A stretch of DNA of 64,000 nucleotides from Paenibacillus uliginis N3/975 (lineage in GTDB: Bacteria > Bacillota > Bacilli > Paenibacillales > Paenibacillaceae). Shown one piece after another: positions 1 to 10,450 of the stretch (position 1 is its first letter; every line of letters starts with the position of its first letter). The DNA lies in the NCBI RefSeq assembly GCF_900177425.1, contig NZ_LT840184.1, positions 5,355,189-5,419,188 of the forward strand, written 5' to 3'. The position numbers and the translations under genes were made by a program. Below the pieces are notes generated by a model. That model ran no database searches, was not told where the DNA came from, and worked only from the letters and a program-made list of their open reading frames with translations.

Positions 1-60
1 ACCGAAGTAAGATCGGTTTAACTCACTCGTTGTTCAGTTTTCAAAGGTCAACTTTTCAGT
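1..60 (-). promoter_or_regulatory. rRNA operon leader (boxA-like), rRNA gene lies left of the window
   Basis: Read on the minus strand, this stretch contains TTGACCTTTGAAAACTGAAC followed by AACGAG, the conserved leader element that precedes rRNA genes in Bacillales and includes a boxA-like antitermination signal. The rRNA gene itself (expected 16S) is not in the window, so identity rests on the leader and on the two tandem promoters just upstream. The same element also occurs in 16S-23S spacers, but the strong promoters argue for the operon start. Confidence 0.7.
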
Positions 61-97
61 GTCACCAGCGAATCTCGTTCGCCTCAGCAACTTTTAT

Positions 98-126
98 ATC
101 ATAACACACTCTATCGAAGTTAGCAA
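98..126 (-). promoter_or_regulatory. rRNA operon promoter P2
   Basis: On the minus strand, -35 TTGCTA (121-126) and -10 TATGAT (98-103) are separated by exactly 17 bases and preceded by an A/T-rich stretch that could act as an UP element. It points into the rRNA leader. Confidence 0.75.
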
Positions 127-214
127 GCTTTTTTTGAATTATTTTTTTCAATTCATTTTTACTTGTTCACCGTGAAATTCGTGTGTGCCAGCCGTTGTTC
201 TCGGCCGGAAATAT

Positions 215-244
215 AATATAACATGACACTCACCTAAATTGCAA
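215..244 (-). promoter_or_regulatory. Probable rRNA operon promoter P1
   Basis: Minus strand -35 TTGCAA (239-244) and -10 TATATT (215-220) with an 18-base spacer, about 115 bases upstream of P2. Tandem promoters are typical of rRNA operons in Bacillales. Between this and position 353 I see only A/T-rich sequence and no gene. Confidence 0.5.
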
Positions 245-353
245 CTGTTTTTCACAAAAATATTGTATCCCAATGCATATATACTTATTCCTTAAATAAT
301 CCCTTCATTATATGTGTCTAAATAAGTGATTTGAAATTATGTATTTGAAGAAC

Positions 354-382
354 AAAAAAACCGCCTCTTATAGAAGAGGCGG
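354..382 (-). terminator. Intrinsic terminator of pbuG
   Basis: Perfect hairpin (CCGCCTCTT / AAGAGGCGG, 361-382) followed on the minus strand by a run of seven T (354-360), just after the pbuG stop codon. Confidence 0.9.
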
Positions 383-396
383 CTCTGAAATCTTTG

Positions 397-1764
397 TTAT
401 TCGATACCCATGAATGCATATCGGAAAATGATAATTACGAATAGTACCCACATCAACCAATGAACTTTCGTGTCACGGCCAGTCATTTTCGCAAAAACAG
501 ACAATACCACATGAGAGATGATACCCGCGGAGATACCGTTAGCGATACCACCAGTGAAAGGCATCAAAATAATGGTCAGAAACGCAGGGAAAGCCAAGTA
601 GAAGTCATCCCAATCAATATCGCGCACTTGGCTCATCATCAGAACACCGACAATGATCAGAGCTGGTGCAGTTGCTGCGGAAGGAACAACCAAAGCAAGT
701 GGGGCAAGGAATAATGAAAATACAAACAGTACGCCCGTCGTTACAGAAGTCAAGCCTGTACGTCCACCAGCAGCTACCCCAGAAGCACTCTCTACAAATG
801 CCGTTATTGTACTTGTTCCGAGGAAGGCACCGGCACTTACGCCGCCCGCATCAACCAACATCGCTTTACCAAGTTTCTTCTCGCCTTCCTCTTTGTTTTT
901 CAAGAGACCGGCACGGCCTGCGGTACCAACCAGTGTACCGAAGGTGTCGAACAATTCAACGAATGTAAAGATAAAGATGACTTCTAGGAGACCAATACCG
1001 AGCGCTCCCTTTATGTCCATCTGTCCAACCGCGAGGTTATCGAATGAAGGAATCCAGCTCGCATCGCTAAGGCCCGATACATTCGTTACCCCCATAGGAA
1101 TTCCGATCAGCGTTGTAGCTACGATACCGATCAACAAAGCTCCTTTAACTTTCAGAACCATCAGAATAGCAATCAGGAACAACCCGATCAGTGCAAGTAG
1201 TGTATCTTTCTGTTCAATAAAATTCCCCAAAGCCAAGTTAAAGGCTCCACCGGCAACCGGATGACTGATATCCGTACCTGGGTTAACATTCACCATGACC
1301 AGGTTAGCCAGTTTCAAACCGACAATTGTAATAAACAAGCCAATACCGACCGTGATTGCAATTTTCAAATTGTTAGGCACAGCGGTCAATAGCATTTGGC
1401 GTACTTTCGTTACTGTAAGAATGATAAAAACAATACCGGAGAGGAAAACCGCTCCCAAGGCAGCCTGCCATGTAATGGCTCCGTTCGAGCTCAGTACGAC
1501 GGTCATAAAGTAAGCGTTCAGACCCATGCCCGGAGCAAGCGCGATCGGAATGTTAACGAACAATCCCATCACAATCGTTACGAGACCCGCACCTACTGCT
1601 GTGGCGAAAAATACGCCTTCTTGCGGAATGCCCGCACCATCAGGTCCGAGAAACAGGTTGTTGACAAAAAGAATGTAAGCCATCGTCATGAAGGTCGTCA
1701 ATCCTGCGATAATCTCGGTTCTGACATTTGTTCCGTGTTCCTTTAGTTTAAAGAAACGCTCCAT
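397..1764 (-). CDS. pbuG: NCS2-family guanine/hypoxanthine permease
   Basis: A 455-residue polytopic membrane protein of the AzgA-like NCS2 (xanthine/uracil permease) family, which imports purine bases by proton symport. The N-terminal motif TTFMTMAYILFVN and the segment PGMGLNAYF are hallmarks of the AzgA/PbuG branch, and the hydrophobicity suggests about 12-14 membrane segments. The start is the ATG at 1764, preceded by AAGGGGGATATC; an upstream in-frame ATG at 1797 has no ribosome site. The guanine riboswitch in its leader supports a role in guanine/hypoxanthine uptake and predicts repression when guanine is plentiful. It ends in an intrinsic terminator and runs towards the rRNA operon. 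Confidence 0.9.
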   Translation of the reverse strand: MERFFKLKEHGTNVRTEIIAGLTTFMTMAYILFVNNLFLGPDGAGIPQEGVFFATAVGAGLVTIVMGLFVNIPIALAPGMGLNAYFMTVVLSSNGAITWQAALGAVFLSGIVFIILTVTKVRQMLLTAVPNNLKIAITVGIGLFITIVGLKLANLVMVNVNPGTDISHPVAGGAFNLALGNFIEQKDTLLALIGLFLIAILMVLKVKGALLIGIVATTLIGIPMGVTNVSGLSDASWIPSFDNLAVGQMDIKGALGIGLLEVIFIFTFVELFDTFGTLVGTAGRAGLLKNKEEGEKKLGKAMLVDAGGVSAGAFLGTSTITAFVESASGVAAGGRTGLTSVTTGVLFVFSLFLAPLALVVPSAATAPALIIVGVLMMSQVRDIDWDDFYLAFPAFLTIILMPFTGGIANGISAGIISHVVLSVFAKMTGRDTKVHWLMWVLFVIIIFRYAFMGIE

Positions 1765-1802
1765 TGTTGAGATATCCCCCTTAAAATTAGTGACCAACGA
1801 CG

Positions 1803-1836
1803 AAAAAAAAGCCCTGAGAAGAATTCTCCCAGGGCA
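1803..1836 (-). terminator. Riboswitch expression-platform terminator
   Basis: Minus-strand hairpin GCCCTGGGAGAA / TTCTCAGGGC followed by eight T. It lies between the guanine aptamer and the pbuG start codon, so ligand binding is expected to favour termination here. Confidence 0.85.
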
Positions 1837-1965
1837 CCCGCTTCAAAAAAAGAGTCGCTTAACAACCATGCATCGCACCACACACTTCCATCCGGGACCT
1901 GAACAAAATCATTCATTCACACTCCGGATGCAGCATATCCGCATTTGCACCTTTGCAGCTCTTCT

Positions 1966-2032
1966 TTTCGTAGCCAGATCATTACGGTGACCTTGTAGAG
2001 ACTCCCGGGCCGATTCCCAGGATTATACGAAA
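1966..2032 (-). ncRNA. Guanine-class purine riboswitch aptamer
   Basis: The minus strand reads TCGTATAATCCTGGGAATCG, then CCCGGGAGTCTCTAC, AAGGTCACCG and ending GGCTACGA: the conserved P1, J1/2, L2, J2/3 and J3/1 of purine riboswitches. The J3/1 specificity base is C (in GGCTACG), which pairs with guanine/hypoxanthine; adenine riboswitches have U here. P1 is formed by 2021-2031 with 1968-1973. It is an OFF switch through the downstream terminator. Confidence 0.92.
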
Positions 2033-2065
2033 AAGCACTTATCGTTGTTGTCATTTACTAAACTC

Positions 2066-2094
2066 ATTCTAGGACGAAGCTCGAATCTTGTCAA
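2066..2094 (-). promoter_or_regulatory. pbuG promoter
   Basis: Minus strand -35 TTGACA (2089-2094), 17-base spacer, -10 TAGAAT (2066-2071). Transcription would begin near 2059, about 27 bases before the aptamer. Confidence 0.8.
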
Positions 2095-2190
2095 CAATAA
2101 AAGCGAATGTTAATAGTTTTGATTATTTAAATCGTTCGGAAATTGACGTCATCTTCATAGTGGACGTAGTCAATGAGCCCTATTCCCATA

Positions 2191-2257
2191 AAAAAACACC
2201 CCCAGCTAGCTGAAGTATCCCGCATTTGCAGAATCATCTTCATCCTGGCTGGAGGTG
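2191..2257 (-). terminator. guaA terminator
   Basis: Minus strand arms CACCTCCAGCCAG (2245-2257) and CTAGCTGGGGGTG (2197-2209) followed by a T run. The loop is large (about 35 bases) with possible internal pairing. Confidence 0.75.
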
Positions 2258-2293
2258 CATGCCGTTCATTCTAGTTCTAAGCTGTTAGAGAGA

Positions 2294-3832
2294 CTACTCC
2301 CACTCAATTGTTGCTGGCGGCTTAGACGTAACATCGTAAACGATACGGTTTACGTTATCAACTTCATTGACAATTCGAACGGAAATCTTCTCAAGAACAT
2401 CCCATGGAATACGAGCCCAGTCCGCAGTCATTCCGTCAATGGACGTTACTGCACGGATACCAACCGTGTACGAATAAGTACGGGCGTCACCCATGACACC
2501 TACACTCTTCATGTTCGGCAGTGCCGTGAAGTACTGCCAGATCTCACGATCAAGACCTGCTTTGGCGATCTCTTCACGCAAAATGTAATCAGAGTCGCGG
2601 ACGATGGTCAGCTTCTCCTCTGTAACTTCGCCAAGAACACGGATCGCAAGACCCGGACCTGGGAACGGCTGACGCCATACGATGGCTTCTGGCAGACCCA
2701 GCTCTTCGCCGACCTTACGAACTTCATCCTTAAAGAGCGCCTTGAGCGGCTCGATCAGTTGGAATTTCATATCTTCAGGCAGACCGCCAACATTGTGATG
2801 AGACTTAATGGTCTGCGCCGTATCTGTTCCACTTTCAACAATGTCTGTATACAGTGTGCCTTGAGCAAGGAATGCGAAATCATCAAACTGAGTTGATTCC
2901 TCATCAAACACATAGATAAACTCGTTGCCGATAATTTTACGTTTTTGTTCCGGATCATCCACGCCTTTCAGCTTGGACATAAATCGATCGCGCGCGTCGA
3001 TTTTGACAACTTTCATATCGAATTTGCCGACGAAAGTCTCCATTACACTTTCAGCTTCGCCTTTACGCAGCAAGCCGTGATCAATAAACATACAAGTTAA
3101 TTGATCGCCGATCGCTTTGTGGATAAGCTTCGCTACAACGGAGGAATCTACTCCGCCACTCAATGCGCAGAGAACTTTTTTGTCGCCGACTTCTTCACGA
3201 ATCTCACGGATCTGATCTTCAATAAAAGTTTCCATCGACCAGTTACCTTCACATTGACAAACTTCATAAAGGAAATTGCGGATCATTTCATTACCGTGTA
3301 CAGAGTGGCGAACCTCAGGGTGGAACTGCACCGCATACAGCTTCTTCTCTTCATTACTCATCGCTGCAATCGGAGCGGACTCCGTACCAGCATCCAGTTT
3401 AAACCCGGATGGCAGGGAAACCACATGGTCGCCATGACTCATCCATACCGTTTGCTTCAACTCCAAACCTTCTACCAATGTAGTGCCTGCATTAAACTCC
3501 AGATCAGCTTTGCCGTATTCGCGCTTTGAAGAACGCTCAACTTTGCCGTCCAGCTGTTGTGCCATCAGCTGCATACCGTAGCAAATTCCGAAGATCGGAA
3601 GTCCAAGATCGTAGATAGCTGGATCTACATGCGGTGCATTTTCTGCATACACACTGGATGGACCGCCGGAAAAGACGATACCCCGTGGTGAGAGTTCTTT
3701 GATTTTGTCAACTGGCGTGTTGTAAGGCAAGAGCTCACTGTACACACCAAGATCACGAATGCGTCGTGCTATTAATTGATTATACTGTCCACCGAAGTCC
3801 AAGACGACGATGATTTCATTAGGTTTATTCAT
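2294..3832 (-). CDS. guaA: GMP synthase (glutamine-hydrolysing)
   Basis: Cytoplasmic enzyme converting XMP to GMP with ATP and glutamine. The N-terminal class I glutamine amidotransferase domain (residues ~8-195) has the nucleophile in GICYGMQLMAQ and the catalytic His in VQFHPEV. The ATP pyrophosphatase domain has the P-loop ALSGGVDSSVVAKL (~225), and the C-terminal dimerisation domain ends in the conserved PPATIEWE. Length (512) is normal. The start ATG follows CAAGGGAGGCCCGGTA. It sits just upstream of the riboswitch-controlled purine permease but has its own promoter and terminator. Confidence 0.96.
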   Translation of the reverse strand: MNKPNEIIVVLDFGGQYNQLIARRIRDLGVYSELLPYNTPVDKIKELSPRGIVFSGGPSSVYAENAPHVDPAIYDLGLPIFGICYGMQLMAQQLDGKVERSSKREYGKADLEFNAGTTLVEGLELKQTVWMSHGDHVVSLPSGFKLDAGTESAPIAAMSNEEKKLYAVQFHPEVRHSVHGNEMIRNFLYEVCQCEGNWSMETFIEDQIREIREEVGDKKVLCALSGGVDSSVVAKLIHKAIGDQLTCMFIDHGLLRKGEAESVMETFVGKFDMKVVKIDARDRFMSKLKGVDDPEQKRKIIGNEFIYVFDEESTQFDDFAFLAQGTLYTDIVESGTDTAQTIKSHHNVGGLPEDMKFQLIEPLKALFKDEVRKVGEELGLPEAIVWRQPFPGPGLAIRVLGEVTEEKLTIVRDSDYILREEIAKAGLDREIWQYFTALPNMKSVGVMGDARTYSYTVGIRAVTSIDGMTADWARIPWDVLEKISVRIVNEVDNVNRIVYDVTSKPPATIEWE

Positions 3833-3861
3833 TACCGGGCCTCCCTTGATTATTGAGATTA

Positions 3862-3891
3862 ATTATACGCAACCCCAATTCATACCGTCAA
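3862..3891 (-). promoter_or_regulatory. guaA promoter
   Basis: Minus strand -35 TTGACG (3886-3891), 18-base spacer, -10 TATAAT (3862-3867), immediately upstream of guaA. No purine riboswitch or G-box is visible between this and the start codon. Confidence 0.75.
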
Positions 3892-3910
3892 GAAAGGGGA
3901 GGTGTAGATT

Positions 3911-6211
3911 TCATACCAGTTTTTTGGCAATCGTACGGCATTGGCGTAAATAGAGTCTCTTTTCGGTTCGGGAAAGCGGTTCTTCCTTATACGCGGCTCT
4001 TTCCCAAAGGCTTGCAAACAACTGAATTTCCGAACGCAGATCTTCATTATCGATGTTTAAGGATTGTATGTATTTTCTAATCGTAATGCCGGTTTCAATA
4101 GCCCCATACTTCTTCTCAAGCTTCTTCCATAGCTTAGCCGATACTGCGGTCAATTTATCCCGTTCTGTAACAGGTACAGCAAACGAACGCACAGCAGAGA
4201 ACACCGTTTTCCTCCGCACCAGCGCTAATACGGCAACAATCAGGATCGGTAATAGTACCAATACAAAAATGGCGGCTGTCATAAGCTGTGCATCTGTAAT
4301 CCATGCCTGAATAGAATTCGCTATCATTTGAATCATTTCAGTAAGCCGCCAAGGCGTATCCGAAGGTACTCCCGAAGATGTCTCTTGTGGGGAAACAGCA
4401 TCAAGCCCGGCGTTGAACCCTGGCGTAGGATCAATAGCAGCCCATCCCTCTCCGGGAAAATAAACTTCAACCCAGGCGTGAGCCTCTTCCTGAGTAACCC
4501 GATACGAATCTGTTGTACCGTTAATTTTCTCACCAGGAGCAAATCCCATGACATAACGGGCAGGGATACCCTGGGTCCGCAAAAGAACCACCATCGCCGT
4601 TGCAAAATGTGTGCAATAGCCTTCCTTAGCATCAAACAAAAAATGATCGGTAAAGTCCCGTCCAGCCGGAGGGACTTTCGTTTTCAGCGTATAGGTATAC
4701 TCTTGTTCTAAATAGGATTCGACAGCCATTGCCATTTCATACCTGCCAGTGATCCCTGCCGTAATATCTTTTCCCAGATCACGCACCCGCTGCGGCAATG
4801 AATCCGGAAGCTGCAAATAGGTTTTTGCAATCGGTTCCGGATCGGGTTGGTCAGAACGGAGTTGAAGTCTCTCACGAGGGGTCTGCAACCTTGTCTCTAA
4901 CGTGTAACTGGATATACCGGGGCTTGCTTTTTGGAACCTAAGACTACCGGACTCAGAATCAGCCATGATCCCGGACTCCAGCTTCTTCTCGTCATTTCCT
5001 TGAACTCCAATAATTCTCGTAATTAATCCCCCTGAAAAGAGAGGAAGACCCGCAGAAGGTGGAGCTGCCAAAGTAATTTTCTGAACGATTTCATTGGTTG
5101 GAATAACCGTCTGTTGCGGTAGCATGCCGCTTAAATCCTCAGCTATTTCAACGCTGGTTCCCGCCATATCTCCAGCAATCCATCGTCTTCCGTCATAATA
5201 CTGAAGTGCCTCACCTCTCCAGTATGTAGGCACAGACGTTTCCCCCGTGAAGAAAAGATCCTGGCTTATCGTCAGCGGTCCTCCCATCTCTTGTGCCAAT
5301 GAATCGTATCCGGTCAGACTTACACTTTCGGCCGGCGCATCTTTGCCTGACAACCCTGAGGACCAATCCTGAAGCTTATCAGTTATAGCGGCAATCGTAA
5401 GGCCGGAGCCAGTCCGTGCAGGCACAAAATCTCCTCCTGCGCGTATCAGGCTTGTAAGAGCAGCTGTCAGGAGAATTACACATAAACTCCAGCGTAAGAT
5501 GACCGCCATTGGACGTTTCGGTTTAACTCCGAGAACTTCAAAGCCCGTCTTCGCACTCTCTTCACTCTTCAGCCTAAGAAATAACATCAGGCCTTGTGTG
5601 GTTAGAATGAAGCAGGTTGCCCTGAACATATCATCATACACAGGCTGCTCAAGACCCGATTCCAACGCAGCCAAATAGACAATGGTTGCCCCCCCGAACA
5701 ACCACACCGTCCTGCGATATAAAGCCAGCATGTACACCGCTGACACCATAATCCCCCATCCGAGAAGCAGTACGAGTACTCTCGTCTCCTCACTAAGTTC
5801 ACTGAACTGCCATGTACCTAAACTTAAAACCGTATTCGTATCTTGAGGAAGGACGTCTTGCACATATCCGAGAAACCACGTGAATGGATCGTTAGAGTCA
5901 AACAGCCGCCCCCATAATAGCAGGACGATACAAGCATTTAACGGAAGCCACACCCACTCCCGTATTGTAAAAAGTCCCTGCAGCAGCAAAAAAGCGGCCA
6001 GTATGAACAGTGTCTCCAGCATAAGATCATCATCGCCACCCAGTCCCTGTAGGGGGAGGAGCCACCCCGTAAGTAATCCGAATATCGGCAAGCTAATGAA
6101 CAGCCTCATGGCTAGCGGTCCTGGTGAAGGGCGGAATACCATGCGTAATCCTGTGGATGCTCTGTCTGATGAATTACCCGGGTTAACGAGTAAGCTGCTG
6201 ATATTTTCCAT
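3911..6211 (-). CDS. Membrane-anchored transglutaminase-like protein (DUF3488/TgpA type)
   Basis: A 766-residue protein with about six membrane segments in its first 220 residues (TgpA-like N-terminus), an extracytoplasmic region with a transglutaminase-core domain, one further membrane segment near residue 645, and a cytoplasmic tail. The catalytic triad is visible: Cys in EGYCTHFATAMVV, His in EEAHAWVEVYF and Asp in AAIDPTPGF. The ATG at 6211 follows GGGAGGGGGTGACGGGG and overlaps the end of the DUF58 gene by 29 bases, so the two are translationally coupled. The biological substrate is unknown; the family's link with MoxR and DUF58 suggests a role in processing or assembling surface protein complexes. 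Confidence 0.85.
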   Translation of the reverse strand: MENISSLLVNPGNSSDRASTGLRMVFRPSPGPLAMRLFISLPIFGLLTGWLLPLQGLGGDDDLMLETLFILAAFLLLQGLFTIREWVWLPLNACIVLLLWGRLFDSNDPFTWFLGYVQDVLPQDTNTVLSLGTWQFSELSEETRVLVLLLGWGIMVSAVYMLALYRRTVWLFGGATIVYLAALESGLEQPVYDDMFRATCFILTTQGLMLFLRLKSEESAKTGFEVLGVKPKRPMAVILRWSLCVILLTAALTSLIRAGGDFVPARTGSGLTIAAITDKLQDWSSGLSGKDAPAESVSLTGYDSLAQEMGGPLTISQDLFFTGETSVPTYWRGEALQYYDGRRWIAGDMAGTSVEIAEDLSGMLPQQTVIPTNEIVQKITLAAPPSAGLPLFSGGLITRIIGVQGNDEKKLESGIMADSESGSLRFQKASPGISSYTLETRLQTPRERLQLRSDQPDPEPIAKTYLQLPDSLPQRVRDLGKDITAGITGRYEMAMAVESYLEQEYTYTLKTKVPPAGRDFTDHFLFDAKEGYCTHFATAMVVLLRTQGIPARYVMGFAPGEKINGTTDSYRVTQEEAHAWVEVYFPGEGWAAIDPTPGFNAGLDAVSPQETSSGVPSDTPWRLTEMIQMIANSIQAWITDAQLMTAAIFVLVLLPILIVAVLALVRRKTVFSAVRSFAVPVTERDKLTAVSAKLWKKLEKKYGAIETGITIRKYIQSLNIDNEDLRSEIQLFASLWERAAYKEEPLSRTEKRLYLRQCRTIAKKLV

Positions 6212-7483
6212 CCCCGTCACCCCCTCCCCCGCTGGTTGTGATTTCGTATAACTTTTCACCGGATATGTACAACAATCGTCCACCAGCACGGAAATACGGG
6301 TCTTCCGATACTTCTCCCATATGTCCCGGCTGTAGCATCCCTCCGTGGGCGTACTGATCCAGCGCCAGTTCAGGAGTAGGCTTTATACTCGTTACCGGAA
6401 TTGGACTAGTGCAATAGATGCTCACTTTTCTTCCCGAAGACAGTATTTGAATGGCCGATTTCATCAAAGCCGGATTTATCGTTCCCGTTACAACGTGGAG
6501 TTCGGTTGTGTGGTCCTCATCAGCTGCAGCTCTCTCCAAAATGTCAACAGCCGTGCCATTGCCGGGTTGAGACGGGACGGAGGCCAGCGGGATCAGCATA
6601 TCATAGTCCTCACCCCGCGTTCTTTCAGGCCGAACGGATGATCGGCCCATTCCTCCGATCCACAGGGACGGTGTTCCAAGAGTCACGGCCGAAGAGTACA
6701 GCAACCCTGCTGAAGCTGCAATAGCATCTTCAAAAGATGTATCGAGCTTTGACCCCACAGAATTCGGGTATCCGTCTTGTGATGTGATCAAAATAATACA
6801 TCTGTCAATATTCCGCCCCGGTTGAGGAAGAAAAGTCTGCAACTTACCGAGACGGGCGGAGTTTTTCCAATGAATTCGGTTTAAGGAATCACCCGGTATA
6901 TAATCTCTTAACCCGTGTCCCGGAAGAGCGAATTGTGAAGGACGATGTACGCTATCAACTTCTTCATCCGATCCGTGGGAAAGGTTAAGCATACCTCGCA
7001 TGCTCAGCGGTCGTGGCAGAACGATCAGTCCTGCAGGGTTTACAACCGTTCTGCCTGAGCGAAACCATCCAAACAGATCTCCCCATTCGATAGATGAATC
7101 AATAGACGGCCAGTTTCCTCTCTTCAAGTTTCTGAGTGAATAGGAATAGCTGACAGAACGTCGAAACCCGGGAAACCACAGCTTGCGGACGGTAAACTCT
7201 CCGATCCGGTCCGTTAGCATGATCCATGGCAGCGGCATCCAGGATTTAAATTGAATGGTAACCGTGATTTCCGCTTCCTCTCCAGCGTACAGGCAGGTAG
7301 GCGATATGTCTCGCTGAACAGCGATGTTCGAGGGGCCGAACCCTTGTAGAAGCGCTCCGTTAAGAAGTATTGCAGAGCAAAGCCACCAAAGAAACTGCAA
7401 TGACTGGCCGCCTAGCCAAACGTACAGTCCCCAGCTTGCTAGCCATATACACAGCGCCCTCCCCCACTCCAGTCTACGACTGT

Positions 7484-7487
<4 letters not shown>
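6183..7487 (-). CDS. DUF58 domain-containing membrane protein
   Basis: A 434-residue protein with two N-terminal membrane segments (residues ~10-45), a beta-rich region and the diagnostic DUF58 motif LRDYIPGDSLNRIHWK (~200-220). DUF58 proteins resemble von Willebrand A domains and occur next to MoxR ATPases. Its ATG overlaps the TGA of moxR by four bases (ATGA), and its 3' end overlaps the transglutaminase gene, giving a tightly coupled three-gene operon. Exact function is not established. Confidence 0.85.
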
Positions 7488-8485
<998 letters not shown>

Positions 8486-8607
8486 TGGCTTCAAACCTCC
8501 GCTTCCCGTTCATTTCCTCTCCTGCTCATTACGCAGAGAGGTTAGGAGAAACTATTCTATGAATAGGTTTTCCAAGAAAGCGGAAAGATAGACTCCCCGG
8601 CGGCTTC

Positions 8608-8641
8608 AAAAAAAAAACGAGCCTCGACTGAGGCTCGTTTG
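8608..8641 (-). terminator. Terminator of ndh
   Basis: Hairpin AAACGAGCCTC / GAGGCTCGTTT with a long T run on the minus strand. The plus-strand side also has a short T run, so it could work both ways. Confidence 0.9.
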
Positions 8642-8669
8642 ATTTATGTCTTAATTACTGCCAATCGGC

Positions 8670-9848
8670 TTAGTAAGCCAGTGTGAACAGACCTTTGATG
8701 TGGGACAAGTAACGAAGGTTACTAGCTTCCTTCATCATCGTTGCAGGCAGACCTTTAAGCTGAGTTTTGTTGGCACCGATCGTTCCGATCGCGTCCTTGC
8801 GACCCAAGCTTCCCAGTGTACCAGAGAACACAGGGATGAACGAAGCCAAAGCTCCGCCTTTGGTATAGGCGTACATATTGTAACCAGCAAGTTCGCCCAT
8901 CTGCCAAGCTAACTGTGCAGTCGGAGGATAAGGACGTCCTTCTGGACCCATAACTACCGCACTGTCACCAGCCAGGAATACATCCGGATGGGATGTGGAC
9001 TGAAGGAACTCGTTAACTACGGCACGGCCGCGGTTCACTTCAATACCGCAGTTCGCAACCACAGAATTTCCTTGTACGCCGCCAGTCCATACGAGCGTGC
9101 TCGTTTCGAATGTGCTTCCGTCTTTCAGTTCAACCGTTGTACCATCCATTTTCGTGATCGGAAGACCCGTCAGGAATGTTACACCGCGGTTTTGAAGACT
9201 TGTCGTTGCACGATCAACCAGCTCAGCTGGGAAGCCTGGCAGGATCGAAGGTGCAGCCTCAACGCAGTACAGATTGATCTCTTCAGGAGAGATGCCGTAT
9301 TTACGGGCAAGCTCAGTCTTCATGTCAGCATACTCACCGACAAGTTCAACACCAGTCAAGCCGCCTCCGCCAACAACGATAGTAGCGTCAGCTTTGTTTT
9401 TCGTTTTGCTGTATTCTGCAATACGGCTTTCCACATGTGCACGCAGGCGGTTAGCGTCATTAACAGATTTGAGGATAAAGCTGTTTTCCTGAAGTCCGGG
9501 AATGCCAAAAAATGCGGTTTCACTGCCCAAAGCGACAACCAGCATGTCGTAAGTGAATTGGCCTCCACCTTCCAATGACACGGAACGCTCATCCGGCTTA
9601 ATTTCCTTTACCGTACCGATGCGCAGATCGACGTTAGCATCGCGGAGCAGTTTATCCAGTGGGAGGGCAACGGCCTTCTCCGAGATGTTACCTGCAGCCA
9701 GACGATGCAGTTCTGTAATGATCTGATGAGTCGGGAAACGGTTAACCAATGTAATTTTAGCGTCATTCACGCCGAAATGCTCCCGGGCAGAAAGAGCGCT
9801 CAGCAGTCCGCCATAGCCTCCGCCCAAGATTAATATGTGTTTAGACAT
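8670..9848 (-). CDS. ndh: Type II NADH:quinone oxidoreductase (NDH-2)
   Basis: A 392-residue flavoprotein of the single-subunit, non-proton-pumping NADH dehydrogenase family that feeds electrons to menaquinone. The FAD-binding dinucleotide fold is at the N-terminus (ILGGGYGGLLSALSA), the NADH-binding fold is at VVGGGGLTGVELVGEYA (~160), and the second FAD motif is at VFLAGDSAVV (~290). The start is the ATG at 9848, six bases from GGAGGATG; the ATG at 9854 abuts the ribosome site. It is preceded by a DUF1641 gene, the same order as yjlC-ndh in Bacillus subtilis. Confidence 0.92.
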   Translation of the reverse strand: MSKHILILGGGYGGLLSALSAREHFGVNDAKITLVNRFPTHQIITELHRLAAGNISEKAVALPLDKLLRDANVDLRIGTVKEIKPDERSVSLEGGGQFTYDMLVVALGSETAFFGIPGLQENSFILKSVNDANRLRAHVESRIAEYSKTKNKADATIVVGGGGLTGVELVGEYADMKTELARKYGISPEEINLYCVEAAPSILPGFPAELVDRATTSLQNRGVTFLTGLPITKMDGTTVELKDGSTFETSTLVWTGGVQGNSVVANCGIEVNRGRAVVNEFLQSTSHPDVFLAGDSAVVMGPEGRPYPPTAQLAWQMGELAGYNMYAYTKGGALASFIPVFSGTLGSLGRKDAIGTIGANKTQLKGLPATMMKEASNLRYLSHIKGLFTLAY

Positions 9849-9882
9849 GACCATCCTCCGTTCTTCAAATAATTATTGAGAA

Positions 9883-10350
9883 TTAACGCTTGTTCTGTTG
9901 GTCGCGTTCGTTCATAACGTCCATAAAAGCCTGTGCATAGCGCAGACCTTTTTGAACTTGAGGGTCTTTCAGCATCTTCATCAGACCGAATACGCTGATT
10001 GCTCCCTGATCATTCTGATTGTGCACACGGTCTCCGGCTTCGATCGCTGCGGAAGTTACACTCTTCAGCGTATCTGTTACAGGCTTCGTAAAGCCAGTCA
10101 GCGAGGCCATAGTGTCTTCTGCAAGTACTGGATCGGTGGCTACCGATTTACCGAAATCATATGCTTTCGTGAAGAACGTAAGCATTTCAGTAAGCTTCGG
10201 AAGATTGTCCACGAGAATAGTCAGCGATTCCTGAACTTCCGGCTTCATCAATTGGTCGAACACATCGAGGCGGTCCGTCATCGGAGCTCCTAGATTTTCA
10301 GCAACAGTCTCCGAAGCTTCGGATTGTTGCGGACGGGATGTTTCTGTCAT
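9883..10350 (-). CDS. DUF1641 protein (YjlC-like)
   Basis: A 155-residue cytoplasmic protein. Residues ~30-135 match the DUF1641 pattern (DQLMKPEVQESLTILVDNLP and SVFGLMKMLKDPQVQKGLRY). The N-terminus is acidic and probably disordered. ATG follows AAAGGAGGCAATTCTA. In B. subtilis yjlC is co-transcribed with ndh under Rex control, and the arrangement is kept here with a 34-base gap. The function of DUF1641 is unknown; membership in dehydrogenase operons suggests a redox role. Confidence 0.85.
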   Translation of the reverse strand: MTETSRPQQSEASETVAENLGAPMTDRLDVFDQLMKPEVQESLTILVDNLPKLTEMLTFFTKAYDFGKSVATDPVLAEDTMASLTGFTKPVTDTLKSVTSAAIEAGDRVHNQNDQGAISVFGLMKMLKDPQVQKGLRYAQAFMDVMNERDQQNKR

Positions 10351-10450
10351 TAGAATTGCCTCCTTTACTTTAAATGAGTTCCCAAGAAGAACTTGGCGGC
10401 GATTTGAACCGATTAGTTGTAATTTTAGGATAACCGGTAGCTATTATGCA

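Noticed and set aside
653..1264. 203-codon plus-strand frame opposite pbuG
   Set aside because: Pro/Thr/Arg-rich translation is the usual reverse shadow of a membrane protein gene.
2255..2896. 213-codon plus-strand frame opposite guaA
   Set aside because: Lies wholly antisense to conserved GMP synthase sequence and has no plausible start signal.
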